This document shows positions 55,479 through 62,658 of a stretch of 64,000 nucleotides of DNA, one piece after another; positions within the stretch are counted from its first letter, which is position 1, and each line of letters opens with the position of its first letter. The notes below the pieces were generated by a model, which saw nothing but the letters and a program-made list of their open reading frames with translations, was not told the origin of the DNA and searched no databases. The position numbers and the translations under genes are program-made. This stretch comes from Synechococcus sp. ATX 2A4 (GTDB lineage: Bacteria; Cyanobacteriota; Cyanobacteriia; PCC-6307; Cyanobiaceae), in assembly GCF_024346375.1 (NCBI RefSeq), contig NZ_JAGQCV010000005.1, positions 1 through 64,000 on the forward strand. The letters are read 5' to 3'.

Positions 55479-57440
55479 ATGCTTGAAGAGGCTGATCCTG
55501 TGGGCCGGGATGAAGAGGCTTGGCGGCAGGGTGATGCTGGGATCAGCGGATTCAAGATTAATGAACCCGATGTGATTCATCAGGTCTTCGAGGATGAGGT
55601 CGTTGTGGTGGATCTGCGCTCCGGCGCCTATTTCGGATTCAGCGATTCCGCCGCCACGGCCTGGCAGATGGTGGGCCCCGAGGGGGTCTCCACAGCGGGC
55701 CTGGCTGCTGCCATGCGCAGCATCTGGCCCGATTCCACTGACGTGATCGAAGCTGATGTTTGCCAGTTCGTTGATCAGCTATTCGCCCATGATCTGATCG
55801 TTCCCATCACCGAATGCCCATCGCCGTTGCCGGCCCCCGAAGGGCAGGTGCAGGCCTACGGGCCTCCTGCGTTGCAGAAGCACAGCGATCTGCAGGATCT
55901 GTTTCTGCTGGATCCGGTCCATGAGGTGGATCCGGCGGTTGGATGGCCCCATTTGCCTGGGCAGGGCAGCAGCGTGGCCCTGGTGGTCGCCCCCGACCAC
56001 GAACTGCTGGTGGCCCGCGCCCCCGACGTCACGCTGCTGATTGATCGCACCACGGGCCTTTATGCCGCCCTTGAAGGGGAAGCGAACCAGCTTTGGAGCC
56101 GCATCGCCAGCGGCCCCACAACGCTGACCACCGGCCCTTTCACCGCTGCCCTGCTGCAGGCTGGATTCGCCGTGGTGGCACCCCCGGTCGGCACCCTCGC
56201 GCCCTCCAGTGAGGCGATCGTCACCACGCCCGAGCCCCTGCCGGCCCCACCGCTCGCCCCCACCCTCCACCGCGACCTGGTGGACACCCTGCGGCCCTGG
56301 ATCACTCGCCCCCGCCCCCTGCCTGCCGCCGAGCCACTGCCTGCCCAGGTGATCACGGCCGCCTTCGACGCCTATGCCGCCACCACGGCCGAGCGCTGCG
56401 GCAGCGATTTTCTGGAGCAGGGCTTCCGTCTCGGCGACCGCCACCTGGTTCTGCGCACCCTCCCCGGCCAGGACATCGAAGCCCTGCTGCCCGCCCTGGC
56501 CCATCGCGCCGAGACGGCTCCCTCCGCCCAGCACGCGCCAGCCCATGCCGCTCCAGCCGACAACCCGCCAGCCCTGACGATCACCCTCTTCACCGCCACC
56601 GACCTGCCGGCGTCGGCGCCGTTGGCGCAGGTGTTGCTCACCCTCGGCATCAACTTTTCCGATGCGATCGGCCTGCGGGGGGAGCTGCTGGCCCTGCAGG
56701 GGTCGGGGCTCTCCGGCCACTACGACCCGGGCACCCGGCTGTTGGCGGTGCTCGACGGGAGCGGTGGGCAGGCCTGGGTGGTGAAGCGTGACGAGGCCCC
56801 GTTGCCGTTCTGGGAGCTGGGCTCGCCGTTGCGGTTCCTGCTGCACGAGTGGTTCGCGGCCGAGGGTCTGCAGTTCGTGCACGGAGCCTGCGTGGGCGGC
56901 TCCCGCGGCGGAGTGCTGCTGGCTGGCCCAGGCGGTGCGGGCAAGTCGACCACGGCCCTGATGTGCGTGGCTGCCGGCCTGCGCTACGTGGGCGACGACT
57001 ACTGCCTGGCGGACCCTGCCCGCGGCTGGATCCACAGCCTCTATGGCACCGGCAAGCTCAAGGGCCCGGAGGATTTCCAGCGCCTGCCCGGGCTGGAGGG
57101 CCAGGCGATCAATGCGGATGCGTTCGAGCGGGGCGGCACCGGCAAGGCGGTGCTGCCGGTGGCCTCGCTCTGGCCCGAGCGCATGGCCGCAGGCCTGCCC
57201 CTGCAGGCGATTTTGCTGCCCCGTCTGAGCAGCGACCCCGCACCGCGGCTCGAACCCTGCTCCGTTGCTGAGTTGCTGCTCTCGCTGGTGCCGAGCACGG
57301 TGGGCCAGCTGCCCGCCGCGGATGACGGCGATTGCCGCCGTCTGGTGCAGCTGGTCGCCGGCCTGCCCGCCTACGTGCTGCACCTCGGCGCCGACCCCTC
57401 GCTGCTGCCGGCTGTGATCGAGGCGCTCACCGGCCGATGA
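55479..57440 (+). CDS. Fusion: two PqqD-like domains + HprK-like kinase domain
   Basis: 653 residues from the ATG at 55479 (a TTG three codons earlier is in frame). Residues ~30-110 are a PqqD-like peptide-binding domain (V-V-V-V-D-L-R-S-G-A-Y-F-G-F-S-D-S-A-A-T-style strand-turn-helix). At ~172-225 a second, shorter copy follows (V-T-L-L-I-D-R-T-T-G-L-Y-A-A-L-E-G-E-A-N-Q-L-W). After a Pro/Ala linker, the C-terminal half is an HPr-kinase-like domain with L-L-A-G-P-G-G-A-G-K-S-T-T (~480, Walker A) and Y-V-G-D-D-Y-C-L (~505). In the 'HPr-rel-A' type systems described in TIGRFAMs these are separate proteins; here they are fused. Its stop overlaps the next gene's ATG. Peptide partner: none found. 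Confidence 0.88.
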   Translation: MLEEADPVGRDEEAWRQGDAGISGFKINEPDVIHQVFEDEVVVVDLRSGAYFGFSDSAATAWQMVGPEGVSTAGLAAAMRSIWPDSTDVIEADVCQFVDQLFAHDLIVPITECPSPLPAPEGQVQAYGPPALQKHSDLQDLFLLDPVHEVDPAVGWPHLPGQGSSVALVVAPDHELLVARAPDVTLLIDRTTGLYAALEGEANQLWSRIASGPTTLTTGPFTAALLQAGFAVVAPPVGTLAPSSEAIVTTPEPLPAPPLAPTLHRDLVDTLRPWITRPRPLPAAEPLPAQVITAAFDAYAATTAERCGSDFLEQGFRLGDRHLVLRTLPGQDIEALLPALAHRAETAPSAQHAPAHAAPADNPPALTITLFTATDLPASAPLAQVLLTLGINFSDAIGLRGELLALQGSGLSGHYDPGTRLLAVLDGSGGQAWVVKRDEAPLPFWELGSPLRFLLHEWFAAEGLQFVHGACVGGSRGGVLLAGPGGAGKSTTALMCVAAGLRYVGDDYCLADPARGWIHSLYGTGKLKGPEDFQRLPGLEGQAINADAFERGGTGKAVLPVASLWPERMAAGLPLQAILLPRLSSDPAPRLEPCSVAELLLSLVPSTVGQLPAADDGDCRRLVQLVAGLPAYVLHLGADPSLLPAVIEALTGR

Positions 57441-58120
57441 AGGTGAGCGTGATCGTGCCGGTGCTGAACGGCGAACGGTTCCTGCCGGCGGCGCTCGAAA
57501 GCGTGCTGGTCCAACCCCGCCAGCTGCCGGGGTTGGAGCTGGAGCTGATCGTGGTGGACAACGGCTCCGACGACGGCACGGTGGGCCTGGTGGAGCAGGC
57601 GTTCGGCGATCGGGTCCAGCTGGTGCAGGAGCCGTGCCGCGGCATCGCCCACGCCCGCAATGCCGGGCTGGCACTGGCCACGGCCCCGCTGATCGCCTTT
57701 CTCGATGCCGACGACCTCTGGCGGCCAGGCAAGCTGGCCTTGCAGTGCCGCTGGCTTGCCGCGCACCCCGAGCAGGCCCTGGTGTTCTGCCATGGCGATG
57801 AGTTCAGTGATCCCCCCGGCGCCTTCCCCTGCCGCCCGGCCCAGCCGCTGCTGATCGCCAGCGCGCTGCTCGCCCGGCGCGCCGCCTTCGAGGCTGCCGG
57901 GCCCTTCCCTCCCGTGGCCAGCGGCGAGTTCATCGCCTGGATCGGCTGGACGAAAACCCTGGCGCTGGCCTCCGGCCTCGTGCCTGAGCTACTGGTACGC
58001 CGCCGGGTGCACGCCAGCAACACCACCCGCGCTGCCGGCGCCCTTCGCGACTACGCCGCCGCCATGCACTGGCTGATCCAACGGCGCCGCAGCCATGGCC
58101 CCAGCCCAGCCACCCCATGA
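57437..58120 (+). CDS. Family 2 glycosyltransferase
   Basis: 227 residues from the ATG at 57437, overlapping the kinase fusion by four bases. K-V-S-V-I-V-P-V-L-N-G-E-R-F-L (~2-16), I-V-V-D-N-G-S-D-D-G-T (~40) and A-F-L-D-A-D-D-L-W (~92, the D-x-D nucleotide-sugar/metal site) are the GT2 GT-A fold signature. It lacks any membrane segment, so it acts at the cytosolic side, using a nucleotide sugar. Acceptor and linkage cannot be read from sequence. The next glycosyltransferase starts with another four-base overlap, so the block is one operon. Confidence 0.9.
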   Translation: MKVSVIVPVLNGERFLPAALESVLVQPRQLPGLELELIVVDNGSDDGTVGLVEQAFGDRVQLVQEPCRGIAHARNAGLALATAPLIAFLDADDLWRPGKLALQCRWLAAHPEQALVFCHGDEFSDPPGAFPCRPAQPLLIASALLARRAAFEAAGPFPPVASGEFIAWIGWTKTLALASGLVPELLVRRRVHASNTTRAAGALRDYAAAMHWLIQRRRSHGPSPATP

Positions 58121-59280
58121 CCGCCCTGTTGTTCACTCCCCTGCTGCCCAGCCCCACAGGCGGTGGCTCGGCCATGCGCGTCAGCGCCGTGCTGGAGGTA
58201 TTGGCGCAGCTGGGTCCGGTGATCGTGGTGCATCTGCCGGTGTGGGGAGACCACTCGGAGCTGTTTGATCCCAACTGGGTGCATCGCCACGCCACTGCGG
58301 TGGTGCGCATCACTGCCGCCGAGCTGCCGCAGTTGAGCGAGCGGGTGGAGGCGGCGCTCAGCGCCTGTGTGCCGGACCAGCCCGTGCGGCTCATCCATGC
58401 TTTCCGCCTGGTGGTGGCCCCGCTGGCGCTGCGCTGCCTGGGGCTGGCGGCTGCCGCGCGGCCGCGGCTGCTGCTGGATCTCGACGACGACGAGTGCGCC
58501 CGTGATCTGGAGTACGCGGCGCTGGAGCAGGCTGCCGGCCGGAGCGAGCGAGCGGAGCGCCTGCGGGCGGAGCGGGGGCGAATGGAACGCTTCCGTGGGC
58601 TGCTGCTGCAGCGCTTCGATCAGGTGTTTCTGGCCAATGCCGCCGACTGCCGGCTGCTGGCTCAGCGCTATCCCGATCGTTGTTTTGTGCACCTTCCCAA
58701 CGTGATTCGATCGGTGACGCCCTGCACCAAGGGGATGGCCGATCCCCGCGGGATGTTGTTCATCGGCACGCTCGATTACCTTCCCAACGAAGACGGCGTC
58801 GCCTTCTTCGTTCGCGAGGTGCTCCCCCTGCTCCACGCTGCCGATGCCGCCATGTCGCTGCGGGTGGTGGGGGTGGGGCTGCCGCCCTCCCTGGTGGACC
58901 TCGCCGCCCTGCCGGGCGTGACGCTCGTGGGGCCCGTGCCGGAGACGGCGCCGGAATTCGCCCGGGCCGGGATGCTGGTGGTGCCGCTGCGGGCCGGCAG
59001 CGGCAGCCGCATCAAGATCCTGGAAGCTTTCCAGCACGGCACCCCCGTGGTGTCCACCGCCAAGGGAGCCGAAGGTCTGGATGTGGAGGATGGCGAGCAG
59101 TTGCTGCTGGCTAACAGTGCGGCGGCCCTGGCTGCCGCCTGCCTCGCCCTCGCTGTCGATCCAGCGCTGCGCCAGCGCCTTGCCACCAAAGCCCGGGGCT
59201 GGGTCGAGCGCGAGCACGGGCTGGAGGCCATGGCCACTGTCTTTGCCGGGGCCATGGATGCCGCCGGTGTGGACCCTTGA
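58117..59280 (+). CDS. Family 4-type (group 1) glycosyltransferase
   Basis: 387 residues. N-terminal Rossmann-like half with F-T-P-L-L-P-S-P-T-G-G-G-S-A-M-R (the acceptor-side Gly-rich loop) and a C-terminal half with G-M-L-F-I-G-T-L-D-Y-L-P-N-E-D-G-V (~210), V-P-L-R-A-G-S-G-S-R-I-K-I-L-E-A-F (~290) and G-T-P-V-V-S-T-A-K-G-A-E-G-L: this is the GT-B, GT4/WcaA-type fold with the donor-binding E-A-F-x-x-G motif. It overlaps the gene before it by four bases and the sulfotransferase after it by one base. It likely adds a sugar to the same product. Confidence 0.9.
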   Translation: MTALLFTPLLPSPTGGGSAMRVSAVLEVLAQLGPVIVVHLPVWGDHSELFDPNWVHRHATAVVRITAAELPQLSERVEAALSACVPDQPVRLIHAFRLVVAPLALRCLGLAAAARPRLLLDLDDDECARDLEYAALEQAAGRSERAERLRAERGRMERFRGLLLQRFDQVFLANAADCRLLAQRYPDRCFVHLPNVIRSVTPCTKGMADPRGMLFIGTLDYLPNEDGVAFFVREVLPLLHAADAAMSLRVVGVGLPPSLVDLAALPGVTLVGPVPETAPEFARAGMLVVPLRAGSGSRIKILEAFQHGTPVVSTAKGAEGLDVEDGEQLLLANSAAALAAACLALAVDPALRQRLATKARGWVEREHGLEAMATVFAGAMDAAGVDP

Positions 59281-60005
59281 TGGCAGCAGATCCTGCCCAG
59301 CCTCTGATCCTTATGGGAACCCATCACAAGACTGGCACCGTTTGGATGCAGAAGCTCTCCTCGAAGGTCTGCTCTCATTATGAATTTAAATATTATCAAG
59401 GTGAACAGAATGGGTTGCCAGCTGAGGCCCATGTGTGTCTACAAGATCATAGTCGTTTTGTGCTCCCTGATCTGGCTAGGCCCTATCGAGGCCTTCACCT
59501 GATTCGCGATCCTAGGGATGTGTTGATCTCGGGTGCTCATTATCACGGTCGCTCTGATGAGGCGTGGCTCCATGCTCGGCAGGCGAGGTTTATGGGACGG
59601 ACCTGTCAGCAGGCGATTGGCGGATGTCGATCTCTGGCTGATGCCATTGCCTTTGAAATGCGCCATGAGGGCGGGCGTACGATTCGGGAGATGTTGTCCT
59701 GGACCTATTCGAACCCCTTGATTTTTGAGGCCAAGTATGAAGACTTGATTGGCGACGACGGGATGGAGCGCATGGCTAAAACCTTTGCTTTCTTGTGTTA
59801 TCCGCAGGATGCCTTGCCCGAGCTTGTGGCCATTGCCAGAAGTGTGAGCATCTTTCACGGTGGCGCTGATTGCCTGGGGCATGTCAGGGATGGCAGCGCC
59901 AAGCAGTGGGTTCAGGTCTTTGATGAACGCCTGAAGGCTCTGTTCATTGATTGTTTTGATGATGCACTTATTCGGCTTGGATATGAAGTGAATCATGCTT
60001 GGTGA
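59280..60005 (+). CDS. Sulfotransferase
   Basis: 241 residues from the ATG at 59280, overlapping the previous stop. H-H-K-T-G-T-V-W-M-Q (~15-24) is the 5'-phosphosulfate loop that binds PAPS, and L-I-R-D-P-R-D-V-L-I-S (~76-86) is the 3'-phosphate-binding motif. The rest is the usual helical core; A-K-Y-E-D-L-I (~155) is the family's conserved strand. Base composition drops noticeably below that of the glycosyltransferases, hinting at a different origin. It would sulfate the glycan or another small molecule; the acceptor is unknown. Confidence 0.88.
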   Translation: MAADPAQPLILMGTHHKTGTVWMQKLSSKVCSHYEFKYYQGEQNGLPAEAHVCLQDHSRFVLPDLARPYRGLHLIRDPRDVLISGAHYHGRSDEAWLHARQARFMGRTCQQAIGGCRSLADAIAFEMRHEGGRTIREMLSWTYSNPLIFEAKYEDLIGDDGMERMAKTFAFLCYPQDALPELVAIARSVSIFHGGADCLGHVRDGSAKQWVQVFDERLKALFIDCFDDALIRLGYEVNHAW

Positions 60006-60056
60006 AGCGCTTCGGTGCACAAGGCTTTTGCGCACCCAGCGTTTACGCAGCAGGCG

Positions 60057-61361
60057 TTAGCGTTGATCTGGTCCACCCCTCTCTTGCCCACTCCTCGCCT
60101 GTCCGTCGTTGCTCAGGGCATTCCGCAGGCTGTTGATGATCTCGATGCTGAAGATCAGTGCCCTGCCGTTGTGGTAGCCCTCCTTCCACCGATTGGCTTT
60201 GGCCCCGCGCACCGAGCCGTCCGGGTGCACTTCGGCGTGCCATTCCCCTCTTCGCCAGTCGGTCTGCCGCTCCATCACACAGTGAAGGGTCTGCTCGAAT
60301 ACCTCTACGTATCTCGGTGATTGCGTGAGTCGAAACAGGGTGAGGCTGCCCAGCAGTGCTTCCGCCTGAACCCACCACACTTTCTGTTGCTCCAGCGCCG
60401 GTTGGTTGAGGGCCCCACAGTAGAAGAAGCCCCCATGCCGGGTATCCCAGCCGTATCGATGGGCATGGTTAAATATCTGGCTAAAGAGGTCGATCCAGTT
60501 GCGGTTCGATGAGCCGATCGCCTCAACGGCGTCTGCCAGCAGCCAGATGTTCTCGAGATCGTGCCCGTAAGACACCTGGGCCCACGCGCCCTGCAGGATG
60601 GGTGTCCAATCGGGCAGATACCAGTCGGTGCAGGCACCGATTCCGTCGTGTACCACGGCGCTGCTTTGGATGGTGATCAACTCGCCCAGCCGCCGCTGCG
60701 CCCGTGAACACCCACTGGCGCGGTAGTAGGCCGTCACCGCTTCGAGCAGGTGCAGATGGGTGTTCATCAGCTTGGCTCCAGGGGGGCCGCCGATGGGGGA
60801 GGTCCTGCGCGAGGACGGCGCAGACCAGTCGCGTTCGAACATCTCGAAATACCCGCCATGGACGGGGTCGTGGCTGTGGCGGTCGATCCGTTCGAACAGG
60901 TGGGTGGCATTCTTCAGAGCCTCGGGGTCGCCGGTGCTGCAGTGGTACCCGCAGAGGGCATAGAGCGCGAAGGCCTGGCCGTAGGTCACCTTCGTGGCAT
61001 CGGTGACGCGATTTCCGCTCCGGTTCACGGCCCACACGTAGCCGCCGTGGACCGGGTCCCGCAGGTGATTCACCAGGAAGCGGTAGCCCTGCTCCGCCGC
61101 CTGCCGCAGGCCGAGCGCCCCGGGCCGCATCGACGCCAGCCGGGCGAACAGCCAGACCATGCGCGCCTGGGTCACCAGGGTTTTCGGTCGCTGAGCGAAC
61201 GGCCGTCGAGCGAAGGGCCCCTTCAGCTCAAGCCGCGCCAGGTGATAGCCGCCGTGGATGGGGTCCACGCTGCGTGGAAACCAGAAGGGAAGGAAGGCCT
61301 CGTCCAGGTTCCGCGAGAGAGCGGGCAGTGTCGCCACCAGTCGGGCGACCGGATCGGTCAT
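60057..61361 (-). CDS. AGE-family (N-acylglucosamine 2-epimerase-like) epimerase/isomerase
   Basis: 434 residues from the ATG at 61361; a GTG at 61418 would add 19 residues. It is an (alpha/alpha)6-barrel with repeated D-P-x-x-G-G-Y blocks: V-D-P-I-H-G-G-Y-H, R-D-P-V-H-G-G-Y-V-W (~105) and H-D-P-V-H-G-G-Y-F-E (~180), plus L-E-N-I-W-L-L-A-D-A (~275), R-H-G-G-F-F-Y and K-V-W-W-V-Q-A-E-A (~335), which carry the catalytic His/Glu-type residues. Members interconvert sugars such as GlcNAc/ManNAc, cellobiose or mannose/fructose. The sugar here is not known. It is convergent with the sulfotransferase. Confidence 0.88.
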   Translation of the reverse strand: MTDPVARLVATLPALSRNLDEAFLPFWFPRSVDPIHGGYHLARLELKGPFARRPFAQRPKTLVTQARMVWLFARLASMRPGALGLRQAAEQGYRFLVNHLRDPVHGGYVWAVNRSGNRVTDATKVTYGQAFALYALCGYHCSTGDPEALKNATHLFERIDRHSHDPVHGGYFEMFERDWSAPSSRRTSPIGGPPGAKLMNTHLHLLEAVTAYYRASGCSRAQRRLGELITIQSSAVVHDGIGACTDWYLPDWTPILQGAWAQVSYGHDLENIWLLADAVEAIGSSNRNWIDLFSQIFNHAHRYGWDTRHGGFFYCGALNQPALEQQKVWWVQAEALLGSLTLFRLTQSPRYVEVFEQTLHCVMERQTDWRRGEWHAEVHPDGSVRGAKANRWKEGYHNGRALIFSIEIINSLRNALSNDGQARSGQERGGPDQR

Positions 61362-61694
61362 CGGGCGGTGCACGAGGTTCGTCGAAGTCTCTTCGGTGAT
61401 TGCGTCATTTCTGGCCACCCTCTCGCTGTGAGCCGCATCCAGTTGTTGCCAGCAGAGTGGAATCCAAAATCAATTCTTCTTGCGAATCAAAAATCTCTTT
61501 ATTGTGGCGCGAACTTCGTGCGGTAGCGATATACTCCTCTGGAAGTCGTACTTTGGCTCAGCTTCGAACTCAGCTTCGAGCTCAGTTCCGCTCAGCCCAG
61601 ACCGAAGTACCGTAAGGTTGGAGACTGCCGTACGCAGTGAATCGTTGCTCTGGCGCTTGTTGGAAGCCCTCAGCTTTTTCCCTGTCGAGCGGAC

Positions 61695-62270
61695 CTAGAG
61701 GAACGCAAGCAGTTGTTGAAGTTCCGCTGGATCAGCAAGTAGATCCTCATAGATCACCTCGCGCACGGGCTGTATCAGCGTCGCAGCTCTCAACTCGGCG
61801 TAGTAATCATCGTAGCGTTGTGCAAACTCAAGCAGACTCTGCGGCTCAACGCTCACTGGCAGGTGGCTATAAGATTTGTTCGACCAGCTTCCTGTTGCGC
61901 GCGCACGCAATAATGAAATGTAGGCACGCAGGCGGCTTCTGCGTCGTAATAGGACTTTCTTCACCCCGGCTTCATCGAGCAGTTGGGCGAGCAGTGCTGG
62001 TGCCTGCCCCGTTAGCAACTTGAAACCCACCGCACCGTGGCCGAAGTCCGCCTCCCAGAGACGTTTAGCAAAAGCAAGGGGGTCTGCATCACGCGCGGCG
62101 AGCCCGCCGAGGGTCTCAAGGCGCCTGCGGAAGTGCCGGTCGAAGTAAAGCGCTTTTGGGTGGAAGACTTCCCGGTGGCAGAGGATCTGCTGATTTGATC
62201 GTAGCAGGCTGCAGAGCCAGTTGCTTCCGGTGCGGGGCTGTCAGGCTATGAAGAAGCGAGTTATGGGCAT
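61695..62270 (-). pseudogene. Second sulfotransferase, broken by in-frame TGA at codon 10
   Basis: From the ATG at 62270 the frame reads M-P-I-T-R-F-F-I-A, then TGA (62241-62243), then Q-P-R-T-G-S-N-W-L-C-S-L-L, the PAPS-binding loop of Stf0-like sulfotransferases. Relatives usually have a small residue such as Ser before Q-P-R-x-G-S-N, so a single C-to-G change in TCA would explain the TGA. The frame then continues (H-R-E-V-F-H-P-K, G-F-K-L-L, V-L-L-R-R-R-S-R-L-R-A-Y) to a stop at 61695, where it ends early after L-L-A-F-L; the usual last ~20-40 residues seem missing. The part after the TGA has no good start codon before a GTG at 62030. Confidence 0.75.
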
Positions 62271-62658
62271 CCTCTTCGCTGCAGGTGGGAGATTTCACGT
62301 ATCAAATCCCTGCGTTCAAGCTTGACAGGTTGAAGTGCAACCGGATGCTGCAAGCGGAGGTGCGCGGGAATCGTTGCGGAATGGAGGCAGAGCATCACCG
62401 GATAATGCCACTGAGTCTTCTGGCTTCTCCAGCGGAGTAGGTGCTTGCGCTCGAGGTCACCATGTTCGAGCGAGAGCACCAACAACCCCGGATTGCGGCT
62501 CCCGCCTCGTCATGCGCCAGGCCGCCGTCGCAGTGGAGCCGATCAGGTAAGTCGTTTTCCTGGAACGGCAGCACCGCCCCTCTTCAGGCCCCTCCGCGAT
62601 GACGGCAGGGATGCCTCAGGAGCCGTCTGAGTTCGTCTCAGGTGGTCGGCCTCCCCGG
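62271..62658. other. 388 bases without a recognised gene
   Basis: The minus strand holds a 74-codon frame (62261-62485) rich in His, Leu and Arg, overlapping the start of the broken sulfotransferase; I see no family pattern in it. No hairpin, repeat or RNA gene stands out. The stretch lies between the sulfotransferase and the end of the ABC transporter, both on the minus strand. Confidence 0.45.

Noticed and set aside
55374-55580. 68-codon minus-strand frame as a precursor peptide for the PqqD-HprK protein
   Set aside because: It overlaps both flanking plus-strand genes antisense, has no leader/core look, and would leave no room for its own promoter.
62241-62243. Selenocysteine at the TGA of the second sulfotransferase
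   Set aside because: Relatives do not have Cys at this site, no SECIS-like hairpin is evident, and no selenocysteine gene is in the window; nonsense mutation is simpler.
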